NCBI RefSeq assembly: GCF_003432115.1
Contig: NZ_QWDC01000002.1
Span: forward strand, 1 to 64,000
DNA length: 64,000 nucleotides
From: Mucilaginibacter conchicola
Lineage (GTDB): Bacteria; Bacteroidota; Bacteroidia; Sphingobacteriales; Sphingobacteriaceae
Reading direction: 5' to 3'
In this document: positions 34,276 through 44,087 of the stretch, piece by piece
Layout of the letters: each line of letters opens with the position of its first letter
How positions within the stretch are numbered: the first letter of the stretch is position 1
Notes under the pieces: model-generated
What the model was told of the DNA's origin: nothing
The model's input: the letters and a program-made list of their open reading frames with translations, nothing else
The model's database searches: none
Position numbers and translations under genes: made by a program

Positions 34276-34998
34276 TTAGTTGCCGCTAACACTATCTTCA
34301 ACCGCTTCTTTCATATAACGAGCGTAGCCCACACCAAAGCCTTGCGAACTATAGCGGATGATGCCTTTAGTATCAAGCACCACACTGGTTGGATAACTGG
34401 TTACATTAAAGCCTTCTGCTATTTCACGCCCGTTTGCCACCTGCGTAAAATTGAAGGGTTTGGTTTTCATAAAATCCTTTATGTCCCAGCGCTGGTCAAG
34501 GCACACGGCAATAAAAACAACATCGGGATTTGCGCTGTAGGCCGCAGCCAATTTATTTAATTCGGGAATCTCGGCTTTGCACGGCGGGCAGGCAATAAAC
34601 CAGAAATCTAACACCACTGTTTTGCCTTCTAATGCCTTTGGATCTATTTTTTTGCCGTTGATATCTTTAGCAGTAAACATTTCCATTTTAGCACCTATAG
34701 GGAAAGCGGCAGCAGCAAATGGAGGCGGAGCGGTAGCTTCGGCACGTTCATACTCCCTGTCAGTCAGTTTTATCACTTTAACAGTATCGGTTCCAATAAC
34801 GGGTTTTGTACTGTAATGCCCGGTGCTTAATAACTCGCGCCATTCTTCAGGCTCTAATACTTTACCGGTAGAGTCGATCATCTTTCGGTTTTCAAGTGGC
34901 CCTGCTGAACGGACTACAACACCCGATTTTTGTTGTTGGGCACTTGCCCATAAAGAGCAGCAAATTATCGTTATAATAAGAGAGAATATTTTTTTCAT
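34276..34998 (-). CDS. TlpA-like thioredoxin-fold protein
   Basis: A 240-aa exported thiol-disulfide protein. The ATG at 34998 gives signal MKKIFSLIITIICCSLWASAQ; longer in-frame versions lack a sensible start. The thioredoxin domain (about residues 105-240) begins with FPIGAKMEMFTAKDINGKKID and holds the CPPC active site in FWFIACPPCKAEIPELN. The YPTSVVLDTKG segment carries the cis-proline. It probably reduces or protects envelope proteins, as in cytochrome maturation, though no such genes are near. Confidence 0.88.
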   Translation of the reverse strand: MKKIFSLIITIICCSLWASAQQQKSGVVVRSAGPLENRKMIDSTGKVLEPEEWRELLSTGHYSTKPVIGTDTVKVIKLTDREYERAEATAPPPFAAAAFPIGAKMEMFTAKDINGKKIDPKALEGKTVVLDFWFIACPPCKAEIPELNKLAAAYSANPDVVFIAVCLDQRWDIKDFMKTKPFNFTQVANGREIAEGFNVTSYPTSVVLDTKGIIRYSSQGFGVGYARYMKEAVEDSVSGN

Positions 34999-35129
34999 TA
35001 ATGATAATGGTTTTGGTGCATCTAAGATACAAATTGCGGCTAACAAGGCAATGGCAGATAAATAGTTTTGCGCATGTAACAAAACGCCGGGCATGATAGT
35101 CAAACCAGCAAATTCCCTAAATTTACACC

Positions 35130-36371
35130 ATGGCCGTAAAAACAAGCCTGAGAGAAAATATATCTATTGCCCTACAATCAATAGGCGGTAACCGTTTGCG
35201 CACCTCGTTAACGGCGCTTATTATTGCTATAGGTATTATGGCGCTTGTTGGTATTTTAACGGCTATTGAAGGTATTAAGCAATTTACTAACGATGCGTTT
35301 GCCGGTTTAGGGGCCAATTCATTTACGGTTCAAAACAGGGGAACGGGTGTGAGCTTTGGCAACGGCGGGCATCGCAAAATATACCCTACTATTACTTACG
35401 CACAGGCCGACAGGTTCCTGAAATTATACAAACTGCCTGCCCGCACCAGTGTTGACCTGAGTGTTACCGGTACGGCTGTGGCTAAATATAACAGCATAAA
35501 ATCAAACCCTAATATTTCTGTAACGGGGAGTAACGATAATTACCTGGCTATTAAGGGTCATAAGCTGGCATTTGGACGCAATTTCTCAGCCTCAGAGCTG
35601 GAGCATGGCGCCAATGTGGTAATTGTAGGCGACGAAGTAAAAACCAAACTTTTTAAAAACCAGGACCCTGTTAATCAGTACATCCTTTTAGGGAACAGTA
35701 AGCTGCGTATTATAGGCGTAGTTGCGCCAAAAGGCAGTAATAGCTTTGGCGGCGATAAATTTTGTATAGTGCCACTACAGCGTGCAAGGCAAATGGTTGA
35801 TACCTCGCGCAAAATGTCATACGCAATAACGGTGAGTGTAAACGGCCCCGATGTATTGGATGCCAGTATAGGCGAGGCTACATCGCTTATGCGTAACATC
35901 CGTGGCCTCCGCATTGGCCAGGCTGATAATTTTGAGATCTCGCGCAGCGATTCTATTCAGCAGGAACTATCCGGCCAGCTTACGGGTATGACCATAGCGG
36001 GTTTCGCCATTGGTATTATTACTTTATTGGGAGCAGCCATTGGTTTGATGAATATTATGCTGGTGTCTGTTACCGAACGCACGCGAGAGATAGGCCTTCG
36101 GAAATCCATTGGTGCCACGCCTGCGGTTATTCGCAAACAATTTTTGATAGAGGCTATCGTGATATGCCTGATGGGTGGCGTAGGCGGTATTATTTTAGGG
36201 ATGGCCGCAGGTAACCTTATCGCGGTAAACATCAGCGGAACATTTGTAGTACCATGGTTTTGGCTATTCTCGGCTATTGGGTTATGTACCATTATCGGGC
36301 TATCGTCTGGTTTCTATCCGGCAAAAAAAGCATCGAGATTGGACCCGGTTGAGGCGCTGAGGTACGAGTAG
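35130..36371 (+). CDS. MacB-like ABC transporter permease
   Basis: A 413-aa membrane protein. It has an N-terminal helix (about residues 22-45, LTALIIAIGIMALVGILTAI), a large periplasmic MacB_PCD domain (about 46-270) and three C-terminal helices of the FtsX domain (about 285-400), with LVSVTERTREIGLRKSIGA, the classic FtsX motif, and FYPAKKASRLDPVEALRYE at the end. An ATPase partner would be expected but none is adjacent. A -7-like TAAATTTA lies four bases before the ATG. Confidence 0.9.
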   Translation: MAVKTSLRENISIALQSIGGNRLRTSLTALIIAIGIMALVGILTAIEGIKQFTNDAFAGLGANSFTVQNRGTGVSFGNGGHRKIYPTITYAQADRFLKLYKLPARTSVDLSVTGTAVAKYNSIKSNPNISVTGSNDNYLAIKGHKLAFGRNFSASELEHGANVVIVGDEVKTKLFKNQDPVNQYILLGNSKLRIIGVVAPKGSNSFGGDKFCIVPLQRARQMVDTSRKMSYAITVSVNGPDVLDASIGEATSLMRNIRGLRIGQADNFEISRSDSIQQELSGQLTGMTIAGFAIGIITLLGAAIGLMNIMLVSVTERTREIGLRKSIGATPAVIRKQFLIEAIVICLMGGVGGIILGMAAGNLIAVNISGTFVVPWFWLFSAIGLCTIIGLSSGFYPAKKASRLDPVEALRYE

Positions 36372-36454
36372 AGAATCAAGACTGTTAGAGTCAGGAATCA
36401 AGATTTCTCTCCTGTGTTTTCTTACGAATAGAAACGCCGGAGTATACACCTGTG

Positions 36455-36555
36455 CGTCATTGCGAGGAAGCCGTAGGCGACGTGGCAATCCCCTACTTAC
36501 AGAGCGGCCCTGCCTATCGAGGATTGCCACGTCGCTGTCGCTCCTCGCAATGACG
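36455..36555. repeat. Long palindromic intergenic repeat, family B copy 1
   Basis: CGTCATTGCGAGGA and TCCTCGCAATGACG are perfect terminal inverted repeats; GGCGACGTGGCAATCC and GGATTGCCACGTCGC also pair. Other copies lie at 47119-47208 and 50968-51065. The whole can fold into one long hairpin. Confidence 0.82.
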
Positions 36556-36595
36556 GAACGGCCTGCAGTGCATTCGAAATGACATATTGGATTAT

Positions 36596-36634
36596 AAAAA
36601 GAAGGCCGCTTGTTTAACAAGCGGCCTTCTTTTT
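36596..36634. terminator. Strong bidirectional terminator
   Basis: A perfect 17-base stem: AAAAAGAAGGCCGCTTG (36596-36612), loop TTTAA, CAAGCGGCCTTCTTTTT (36618-36634). It serves the convergent permease and nucleotide-sugar operon ends. Confidence 0.9.
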
Positions 36635-36672
36635 AAATGATTTGCATATCTGAAATCTGCACATTTGCATAT

Positions 36673-37416
36673 TTACAAAAGGCTATTCTTAAGCGGATAA
36701 TCAGTCAATAGTTTCTCCAGGTAAGCTGTACCAAGGGCTTTTTCAAAAGCGGCGGCATGCCTTGGATGGTGCATATCGCTTGATATGAAATCTACTATCT
36801 TGTTATCAACCATTTCTTCGGCCTTTTTTTGTACGTGCTTGCCGTAGTAGCCCGTTAACGATATGGTATTTAACTGCAGATCGCATCCCCAGCTCCTGAT
36901 ATTTTCCATTTGCTCGATACTCATGTAACCATAACGCTCGGGGTGTGCCAGGATAGGCTTGTAACCCATATCTTTCATTTTCTGAATTATTGCAATAACG
37001 TTGGGCGGTTGGTTAATAAATGATAATTCAAAAAGAACATAGTTATCGCCCATGGTCATCACCCGGCGCTCGGTAACACGTTTCTCAAAAGTTTCATCAA
37101 AATAGTGCTCTGCAGCAGCAGATACATCTATATCAATATTCTGAGCGGCAAGTTCAGCTTTTAAAACAGCAAGTGCCGCATTAATGGTTTCCGGTTCGTT
37201 ACGGTAATAATCAACCATAATATGGGGCGTGGCGATAATTTTCTTTATGCCCAGCTCCATCATTTTCTGTATCAGAACTATAGATTCTTGCGGGTTTTGC
37301 GCACCATCATCAATACCGGGTAAAACATGCGAGTGCATATCTACTATAATACCACTATAGCTAAGGTTAGGGTTGCGCGCGGTTGCTTCTTTCTTTTTCT
37401 TAAATAATCCAAACAT
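36673..37416 (-). CDS. PHP-type tyrosine-protein phosphatase (CpsB/CapC family)
   Basis: A 247-aa metal-dependent phosphatase of the kind that dephosphorylates polysaccharide-chain-length kinases. It shows IVDMHSHVLPGIDDGAQN with the HxH metal motif and DDG (about residues 25-42), IIATPHIM (about 59-66) and the terminal SSDMHHPRHA (about 213-222). It is the last gene of the nucleotide-sugar operon, three bases after rfbB, implying a role in regulating capsule or exopolysaccharide output. Confidence 0.88.
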   Translation of the reverse strand: MFGLFKKKKEATARNPNLSYSGIIVDMHSHVLPGIDDGAQNPQESIVLIQKMMELGIKKIIATPHIMVDYYRNEPETINAALAVLKAELAAQNIDIDVSAAAEHYFDETFEKRVTERRVMTMGDNYVLFELSFINQPPNVIAIIQKMKDMGYKPILAHPERYGYMSIEQMENIRSWGCDLQLNTISLTGYYGKHVQKKAEEMVDNKIVDFISSDMHHPRHAAAFEKALGTAYLEKLLTDYPLKNSLL

Positions 37417-37419
37417 CTC

Positions 37420-38472
37420 TTATCGGTCGGCGTACTGCTCGTTATAATAGTCCTGGTAGTGGCCACTTGTAACATCATCCAGCCAATTTTGGTTAGCCAG
37501 GTACCAGTCTACGGTTTTCTCCAGTCCTTCTTCAAATGTAATTGATGGCTCCCAGCCCAGCTCTGTTTTAAGCTTGGTAGCATCAATTGCATATCTTAGA
37601 TCGTGCCCGGCGCGGTCTGTTACATAGGTGATCAGCTTAGCAGATTCCCCTTGCTCGCGCCCCAGTTTACGATCTAATATTTCGCACAACAGGTGTATCA
37701 GGTCAATATTCTTCCACTCGTTGTGTCCGCCTATGTTATACGTAGAACCCGCCGCAGCGTTGTGAAAAATTACATCAATTGCACGGGCGTGGTCTTCAAC
37801 CCAAAGCCAGTCGCGTACGTTTTCGCCTTTGCCATAAACAGGTACAGGTTTATTTTGCCTGATATTGTTTATTGCCAGCGGGATCAGCTTCTCAGGGAAA
37901 TGGTAAGAACCATAGTTATTTGAGCAGTTTGATATAACGGTTTGTAAGCCGTAGGTATCATAATAAGCCCTTACAAAATGGTCTGAACTTGCTTTAGAAG
38001 CCGAATACGGCGAATGCGGATCATACGCTGTATCTTCCCTAAACATATCTGTATCACCAAGCGTACCATACACCTCATCGGTTGATACGTGGTAAAAACG
38101 CTTATTTTCGTAATTACCTTTCCAAAGGTTTTTTGCTGCATTAAGCAGGTTTACTGTACCTACCACGTTAGTCATCACAAACTCGAGCGGGTTGGTTATT
38201 GAACGGTCAACATGCGACTCGGCAGCCAGGTGGATAATAGCATCAGGCTGCTCCTGCTCAAATAACGTGTTGATAAAAGTTATATCAACAATATCGCCTT
38301 TTACAAAACGGTAGTTTGGCAGGTGTTCAATATCTTTTAAATTGGCCAAATTGCCGGCATAGGTCAATTTATCCAGGTTAACTATCTGGTAGTTTGGATA
38401 ATTAGTTACAAACCTGCGCACAACATGCGAACCAATAAAGCCGGCCCCGCCGGTAATGATGATTTTCTTCAT
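37420..38472 (-). CDS. rfbB: dTDP-glucose 4,6-dehydratase
   Basis: Converts dTDP-glucose to dTDP-4-keto-6-deoxyglucose. It shows GGAGFIGSHVVRRF, the family-typical HLAAESHVDRSI and STDEVYGTL, and YSASKASSDHFV (YxxxK). The 350-aa length is standard. RfbA, RfbC and RfbD are not in the window, so the route to rhamnose or another 6-deoxysugar must continue elsewhere. Lies 12 bases after galE. Confidence 0.94.
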   Translation of the reverse strand: MKKIIITGGAGFIGSHVVRRFVTNYPNYQIVNLDKLTYAGNLANLKDIEHLPNYRFVKGDIVDITFINTLFEQEQPDAIIHLAAESHVDRSITNPLEFVMTNVVGTVNLLNAAKNLWKGNYENKRFYHVSTDEVYGTLGDTDMFREDTAYDPHSPYSASKASSDHFVRAYYDTYGLQTVISNCSNNYGSYHFPEKLIPLAINNIRQNKPVPVYGKGENVRDWLWVEDHARAIDVIFHNAAAGSTYNIGGHNEWKNIDLIHLLCEILDRKLGREQGESAKLITYVTDRAGHDLRYAIDATKLKTELGWEPSITFEEGLEKTVDWYLANQNWLDDVTSGHYQDYYNEQYADR

Positions 38473-38484
38473 GGTAAGTTTATT

Positions 38485-39504
38485 CTAAAGCGGGTTGGCC
38501 GCAATATACTGCTCCCACGCCCAGGCAGATGCCATCATGGTAGTAAGATCGCGCTCTGCTTTCCAGTTCAACCTCTCTGCTGATTTGGTTACGTCGCCCC
38601 ATACCTGCTCCACGTCGCCTTCGCGCGGTTCACCTATCTGGTAATTTAACTTAACACCTGTAGTTGCTTCAAATGCTTTAATAACTTCTAATACCGATGA
38701 GCCTGTGCCCGTACCGATATTGAAAACATCATAACCTTTAAAATCAGGTTTCTCCATTAGTTTTATGGCAGCAACGTGTGCTTTTGCCAGGTCAACCACA
38801 TGAATGTAGTCGCGGATACAGCTACCATCAGGTGTATTATATTTATCACCAAAAACGGTTAATTTTTCGCGTTTACCAATGGCCGTCTGGGTAATAAAAG
38901 GTACCAGGTTCTGCGGCACACCTATCGGCAGCTCGCCTATAAGGGATGTTTCATGCGCGCCAACCGGGTTAAAATAACGCAAAGCTGTAATGTTAAACTT
39001 ACTGCCCGATGCGGTTACATCCTTTAAAATTTCTTCGGCTATTTGTTTGGTGTTACCATACGGCGACTCGGCTGCTTTTACCTGGGCACTCTCTGTTACC
39101 GGCAAAACATCAGGCTGGCCGTAAACAGTACAGCTTGATGAGAACACGAAATTGAGTGGCTTACCTTCGTAAAACCTTAAAAGGTTTATTAACGAGTAAA
39201 AATTGTTGTAGTAATATTTAAGTGGCTTTTGCACCGATTCGCCAACTGCTTTTGAAGCTGCAAAATGGATAATGCCACTAATATCAGACTGCTCTGCAGC
39301 AAGTAACTTAACCGATGCCTCATCGCACAGGTTTAGTTCATAAAACTTAGGCTTAAAGCCTAATATTCTTGCTAACTGGTCTAAAATTTTAACGCTTGAG
39401 TTTGACAGATCGTCAACAATAACTGGGTCATAACCGGCATTTACCAATTCTACAACTGTGTGCGAACCTATAAAGCCTAATCCCCCGGTAACTAATATTT
39501 TCAT
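38485..39504 (-). CDS. galE: UDP-glucose 4-epimerase
   Basis: Interconverts UDP-glucose and UDP-galactose. It shows GGLGFIGSHTVVEL, NSSVKILDQLARI, the SSSCTVYGQP segment and SPYGNTKQIAEE (YxxxK), plus RYFNPVGAH. The 339-aa length is normal. It sits 63 bases after the UDP-xylose synthase gene, so transcription may be continuous or have an internal promoter. Confidence 0.94.
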   Translation of the reverse strand: MKILVTGGLGFIGSHTVVELVNAGYDPVIVDDLSNSSVKILDQLARILGFKPKFYELNLCDEASVKLLAAEQSDISGIIHFAASKAVGESVQKPLKYYYNNFYSLINLLRFYEGKPLNFVFSSSCTVYGQPDVLPVTESAQVKAAESPYGNTKQIAEEILKDVTASGSKFNITALRYFNPVGAHETSLIGELPIGVPQNLVPFITQTAIGKREKLTVFGDKYNTPDGSCIRDYIHVVDLAKAHVAAIKLMEKPDFKGYDVFNIGTGTGSSVLEVIKAFEATTGVKLNYQIGEPREGDVEQVWGDVTKSAERLNWKAERDLTTMMASAWAWEQYIAANPL

Positions 39505-39567
39505 GTAAAGACGTGTTTAGGGAGCAGCAAATGTACAGCTAATTATTTACTGTCCAATGCCTTTTGC

Positions 39568-40551
39568 TTACTTATTGTAGTAGGTAAAATCCTTGTGCTT
39601 TATCTCCTGCTCGGGCAGCGATTTAAAGTACTCGTACGTTATTTTCAAACCTTCGGCACGTGATACCTTTGGCTCCCAGCCTAAAATGGCTTTGGCTTTG
39701 GTAATATCCGGCCGGCGTTGTTTAGGGTCATCGGTTGGCAGTGGCAGGCTTATCAGTTCCTGGTCGGTACCGGTAAGTTTAATGATCTCTTCGCCAAACT
39801 CGCGTATAGTAATCTCATCAGGGTTACCAATATTTACAGGTTGCGCGTAATCACTAAACAGCAGGCGGTAAATACCTTCTATCAGGTCGTCAACGTAGCA
39901 AAACGAACGTGTTTGTGAACCATCGCCAAACATGGTTAATGACTCGCCACGCAAAGCTTGGCCAATAAAAGCGGGCAGTACACGGCCATCATTCAAGCGC
40001 ATGCGTGGGCCGTAAGTATTAAAGATGCGTACTATACGGGTTTCTACACCATGAAAGGTGTGGTACGCCATAGTGATTGATTCCTGAAAGCGCTTAGCCT
40101 CATCATATACTCCACGCGGGCCAACTGTGTTTACATTACCCCAGTATTCCTCGGGCTGTGGGTTAACGGTTGGGTCGCCGTAAATTTCTGAGGTTGATGC
40201 TATAAGCATGCGTGCATTTTTAGCACGCGCTAAACCCAACAGGTTATGCGTACCTAAAGAACCCACTTTTAAAGTCTGGATAGGGATCTTGAGGTAATCT
40301 ATCGGGCTGGCCGGTGAAGCAAAGTGCAGTATATAGTGCAATTCGCCCGATACATGCACAAATTTGGAAACATCGTGGTTGTAAAACTCGAAGTTCTCTA
40401 ATTTAAACAGGTGCTCTATATTGCGCAGATCGCCTGTGATCAAATTATCCATGCCAATAACATGGAAACCTTCTTTTATAAACCTATCACAAAGATGCGA
40501 GCCGAGAAACCCGGCTGCACCTGTAATTAATACTCTTTTACGTTCGGCCAT
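39568..40551 (-). CDS. UDP-glucuronate decarboxylase (UDP-xylose synthase)
   Basis: A 327-aa extended SDR that decarboxylates UDP-glucuronate to UDP-xylose. It shows [37 protein letters not shown], and [12 protein letters not shown] with the YxxxK pair, and [11 protein letters not shown]. The start overlaps the ugd stop by one base (TAATG), and Ugd supplies its substrate, which strengthens the call. Confidence 0.92.
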   Translation of the reverse strand: MAERKRVLITGAAGFLGSHLCDRFIKEGFHVIGMDNLITGDLRNIEHLFKLENFEFYNHDVSKFVHVSGELHYILHFASPASPIDYLKIPIQTLKVGSLGTHNLLGLARAKNARMLIASTSEIYGDPTVNPQPEEYWGNVNTVGPRGVYDEAKRFQESITMAYHTFHGVETRIVRIFNTYGPRMRLNDGRVLPAFIGQALRGESLTMFGDGSQTRSFCYVDDLIEGIYRLLFSDYAQPVNIGNPDEITIREFGEEIIKLTGTDQELISLPLPTDDPKQRRPDITKAKAILGWEPKVSRAEGLKITYEYFKSLPEQEIKHKDFTYYNK

Positions 40552-41861
40552 TAGCTTATAATTTTACGTCCAATGCTGTTGTAGTAAAAACCAAGATCTA
40601 CCATTTTTTGCAGGTCGTAAAGGTTACGGCCATCAAAAATTACTTTGCTTGGTAACAGATCTACCAGTCTTTCAAAATCAGGTGTACGGAAAACAGACCA
40701 TTCGGTTACAATTAACAATGCATCGGCACCGCTTAATGCTTCATACTGGTCTGCAGCGTATTTAATTTTATCGCCAAGCAGAGCTTTTACATTGTTCATA
40801 CCCTCCGGGTCATAAACAGTAACGGTTGCGCCTGCGGCAAGTAACTCATCAATGATATACAAAGCAGGGGCTTCGCGGATATCATCGGTCTCCGGTTTAA
40901 AGGCAAGGCCCCACATGGCAAAATGTTTACCGGCAAGGGTATCCTTGTAATATTTCTTTAATTTCTGAACCAACACTTTTTTCTGGATCTCGTTAACCTT
41001 CATTACCGAGTTAAGGATCTGGAAATCGTACTGGTTTTCTTCTGATGATTTAGCAAGCGCCTGCACATCTTTAGGGAAACAGCTACCGCCGTAACCAATA
41101 CCTGAGAACAGGAAGCGGTTACCAATACGGTTATCTGAACCTATACCGCGGCGTACCATATCCACATCGGCGCCAACCAGTTCACACAGGTTAGCTATCT
41201 CATTCATGAAAGATATTTTGGTAGCCAGGAAAGAGTTGGCTGCGTATTTGGTAAGTTCTGATGAGCGCTCGTCCATAAATATAACCGGGTTACCCTGGCG
41301 TACGTAAGGTGCATAAAGCTCGCCCATTAATTTGCGTGCGCGTTCGTCTGTAGTACCAACAACCACACGGTCTGGCTTCATAAAATCATCAACAGCAACG
41401 CCTTCGCGTAAAAACTCGGGGTTTGATACTACCGCGCACTCAATGCTGGTATTTTCTTTCATCACCGCTTTTACTTTATCGGCAGTACCTACAGGCACTG
41501 TAGATTTGGTTACAATAACTTTGTAGTCGGTAACTAATTTAGCTATGTCTTTAGCCGCACCAAGCACATAGCTCAGATCTGCAGAACCATCACCACCCGG
41601 AGGCGTTGGCAGCGCCAGGAAAATGATCTCTGCATCGGCAATTGCATCAGCAAGCACACTGGTAAACAGTAAGCGTTTTTGGCTAATGTTACGATGGAAA
41701 AGCAGTTCGAGACCAGGTTCGTAAATTGGCACTTTACCCTCCTGCATCATTTTAACTTTTTGTTCGTTAATGTCAACGCAGGTAACCTGGTTTCCGGTTT
41801 CGGCTAAACATGTGCCGGTTACAAGCCCAACGTAGCCTGTACCTACTACAGCGATTTTCAT
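40551..41861 (-). CDS. ugd: UDP-glucose 6-dehydrogenase
   Basis: Oxidises UDP-glucose to UDP-glucuronate. It shows the NAD fold [48 protein letters not shown], and the catalytic cysteine in [14 protein letters not shown]. The C-terminal domain has [18 protein letters not shown]. The 436-aa length is normal. It is the first gene of a five-gene minus-strand unit (ugd, UDP-xylose synthase, galE, rfbB, PHP phosphatase), divergent from waaA with 61 bases between. Confidence 0.95.
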   Translation of the reverse strand: MKIAVVGTGYVGLVTGTCLAETGNQVTCVDINEQKVKMMQEGKVPIYEPGLELLFHRNISQKRLLFTSVLADAIADAEIIFLALPTPPGGDGSADLSYVLGAAKDIAKLVTDYKVIVTKSTVPVGTADKVKAVMKENTSIECAVVSNPEFLREGVAVDDFMKPDRVVVGTTDERARKLMGELYAPYVRQGNPVIFMDERSSELTKYAANSFLATKISFMNEIANLCELVGADVDMVRRGIGSDNRIGNRFLFSGIGYGGSCFPKDVQALAKSSEENQYDFQILNSVMKVNEIQKKVLVQKLKKYYKDTLAGKHFAMWGLAFKPETDDIREAPALYIIDELLAAGATVTVYDPEGMNNVKALLGDKIKYAADQYEALSGADALLIVTEWSVFRTPDFERLVDLLPSKVIFDGRNLYDLQKMVDLGFYYNSIGRKIIS

Positions 41862-41922
41862 AGTTATGTATTGTTATTTATTACTTTTATACCCGACGAA
41901 GATAATACTATTAGAATAAAAA

Positions 41923-43137
41923 ATGCTTTTGATTTACAACATCGGCATCATTATATACCACTGGGTTGCCTGTTTAGTTTCTCTTTTTTCTAATAAGGCA
42001 AAATTGTGGGTAAATGGGCGGCGCAAGCAGCAAATACAACCATTAAAAAGTTGTATCTGGTTTCATTTTGCTTCACTTGGCGAATTTGAACAGGGCCGCC
42101 CTGTTTTAGAGGAAATGAGGAAATTATATCCTGATGAGAAATTTGTAGTTACTTTTTTTTCTCCTTCGGGATATGAAATTCGTAAGAACACCCCGCTTGC
42201 CGATGCGGTGTATTACCTGCCTTTAGATACCGCTGCTAATGCCAGGCGGTTTGTGGATACGTTACAGCCCAAAATGGCCATATTCACCAAGTACGAGTAC
42301 TGGTTTCACTTTTTTAACCAATTGCATAAGCAGCACGTGCCGCTATATGTAATATCAAGTATATTTAGGCCTAAGCAAGTATTTTTTAAATGGTATGGCA
42401 GCCTGCACCGCAAAATGCTAAAAATGGTAACATGGTTCTTTGTGCAGGATGCCGACTCCAAACATTTATTACATGACATTGGCATCACCAATGTAACCAT
42501 CAGCGGCGATACCCGTTTTGACCGTGTTTGGGCCAACGCACAAAAGCCAAAAGCATTACCGGAAATTGAAAAATTTAAAGACGGCAAAAAACTTTTCATA
42601 GCAGGCAGCACCTGGCCGCAGGATGAGGCGCTGATAGCCAATCTCATCAAACAACACCCGGACTGGAAATTCGTCATCGCCCCGCATGAAATTGGCGAGG
42701 ATAAAATAAGCCATCTTGAAGGGGTGCTACCAAAAGATACAACGCTAAGATTTTCACAAATCTCACATCTCACATCTCATATCTCATGTCTCATTATCGA
42801 TAACATCGGTATGCTATCATCGCTATACCAATATGCCGACATTGCTTATATAGGTGGTGGTTTTGGCGCCGGTATTCACAACACGCTGGAAGCTGCTGCT
42901 TTTGGCATGCCCGTAATATTTGGCCCTAACTACCAAAAGTTTAAAGAAGCCCGCGATCTTGTAGAATTAAAGGGCAGCTTCACCATCAGCACCCAAGAAG
43001 CCTTGAACTGCATTGCCGATAAACTAATGAATGACGAACAGGCGCGCCATGTATCGGCAGTTGTTGCTAAAAATTATGTTAAGCAAAACGTGGGTGCTAC
43101 TGATGCAATATTGGGGTACGTGAAAGAGAGGCATTGA
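41923..43137 (+). CDS. waaA: 3-deoxy-D-manno-octulosonic acid transferase
   Basis: Adds Kdo to lipid A precursors. An N-terminal membrane anchor (about residues 1-20) is followed by WFHFASLGEFEQGRPVLEEM and the GT-B fold, with GSTWPQDE, VIAPHEI and the donor-site region YIGGGFGAGIHNTLEAAAFGMPVIFGP. The 404-aa length is normal. Residues about 280-291 (SHLTSHISCL) are encoded by a five-unit TCTCAYN heptamer repeat (42761-42795), a likely repeat insertion in a surface loop. Confidence 0.92.
   Translation: MLLIYNIGIIIYHWVACLVSLFSNKAKLWVNGRRKQQIQPLKSCIWFHFASLGEFEQGRPVLEEMRKLYPDEKFVVTFFSPSGYEIRKNTPLADAVYYLPLDTAANARRFVDTLQPKMAIFTKYEYWFHFFNQLHKQHVPLYVISSIFRPKQVFFKWYGSLHRKMLKMVTWFFVQDADSKHLLHDIGITNVTISGDTRFDRVWANAQKPKALPEIEKFKDGKKLFIAGSTWPQDEALIANLIKQHPDWKFVIAPHEIGEDKISHLEGVLPKDTTLRFSQISHLTSHISCLIIDNIGMLSSLYQYADIAYIGGGFGAGIHNTLEAAAFGMPVIFGPNYQKFKEARDLVELKGSFTISTQEALNCIADKLMNDEQARHVSAVVAKNYVKQNVGATDAILGYVKERH
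42761..42795. repeat. Degenerate 7-bp tandem repeat inside waaA
   Basis: Five consecutive heptamers: TCTCACA, TCTCACA, TCTCATA, TCTCATG, TCTCATT. The first two are identical. A unit is not a multiple of three, so gain or loss of one would shift the waaA frame. Confidence 0.75.
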
Positions 43138-43149
43138 TTTTTAAACAAT

Positions 43150-43187
43150 TGTCATTCCTCCTCGCTGTCGCTCGTTCGAAATGACAT
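43150..43187. repeat. Short family A palindrome (partial copy)
   Basis: TGTCATTCCTCCTCG and CTCGTTCGAAATGACA, with a short centre, are reminiscent of family A ends. It follows waaA directly. Confidence 0.55.
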
Positions 43188-43268
43188 ACATAATTTATTA
43201 TAATCACCCTTTAATCCTATTCATCCCAATTCAGGCAATTCACTAACATTTTCTTAATATTGCCACTT

Positions 43269-44087
43269 ATGGGTTTTCTGGATATCGATGGTTTAGGTAA
43301 GGCACATTACCATGAATATGGCACAGGCAGCAAGCCTATGCTGGCTTTTCATGGTTACGGCATGACGGGCAGGCAGTTCCACGTACTGGAGAAATCGATA
43401 CTACAGGATCACCATATTTACGGCTTCGACCATTTTTTTCATGGTGAGAGCAAACTGAACGGCTGGACAGAGCAACAGATCCTAACCGGCATGCCGCGCG
43501 ATTTGGTAAAAGCCTACGCGGAAGAGTGGTTTAAGCAACATGGCCGCCAGCGTTTCTCGGTAATGGGCTATTCCATTGGCGCCAACCTGGCACTTATCCT
43601 GGCCGAAGAATATCCCGACCTTATAGATGAAGTAATATTAATGGCACCCGATGGTCTTGCCGTTTACAAAGGTTTCGACATTTTGATGAACAGGCCCTGG
43701 GGCAGGTATATGTTTAAGGTGGTCACCAAAAGCAAATGGCTGGCACCTACCCTATTGAAGAACCTTAAACGGGTAAACTTTATTGACCAAAGCCTTTATA
43801 CCATTGCCTATAATGAGATAGATACGGAGCAGAAACGTTTAGATGTTTATTATACATTGAACCTTATTCGCCTGTTAAAGCCTGATACAAACAAGATAGC
43901 CAGTCTTATCAACACGCATAACATTAAATGTACCCTGATATTTGGTAAGCACGATAATCTGTTCCCTAAAAAAGCGGCGCTGCCATTTATTGGCAGTGTG
44001 CAAAATGCTAAGGTACACGAGGTAGATATGGGCCACTGGCTGGTTACCAAACAACTGGACGAATATTTAGTTAATTTACCACAATGA
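43269..44087 (+). CDS. Alpha/beta hydrolase
   Basis: A 272-aa hydrolase. It shows the oxyanion region FHGYGMTGRQFH (about residues 27-38), the nucleophile elbow GYSIGAN with Ser near 98, the aspartate region KHDNLFPKKAA and the histidine in MGHWLVTKQL. The start is set at the ATG at 43269; a TTG nine bases earlier is possible. It overlaps the next acyltransferase by ATGA, so it belongs to the putative carotenoid tailoring operon; substrate unknown. Confidence 0.85.
   Translation: MGFLDIDGLGKAHYHEYGTGSKPMLAFHGYGMTGRQFHVLEKSILQDHHIYGFDHFFHGESKLNGWTEQQILTGMPRDLVKAYAEEWFKQHGRQRFSVMGYSIGANLALILAEEYPDLIDEVILMAPDGLAVYKGFDILMNRPWGRYMFKVVTKSKWLAPTLLKNLKRVNFIDQSLYTIAYNEIDTEQKRLDVYYTLNLIRLLKPDTNKIASLINTHNIKCTLIFGKHDNLFPKKAALPFIGSVQNAKVHEVDMGHWLVTKQLDEYLVNLPQ

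Larger units (their letters stand above)
36372..36672. other. Repeat-filled spacer between convergent genes
   Basis: It contains no gene. From left to right it holds an AAGAATCAAG-type stutter (36372-36410), the family B palindrome (36455-36555), a remnant ATTCGAAATGACAT of family A (36570-36583), a strong terminator (36596-36634) and a TTTGCATAT-type stutter (36640-36675). Confidence 0.7.

Noticed and set aside
36372..36672. CRISPR-like repeats in the spacer
   Set aside because: The repeated arms are inverted and occur once each; there are no regular direct repeats with unique spacers.
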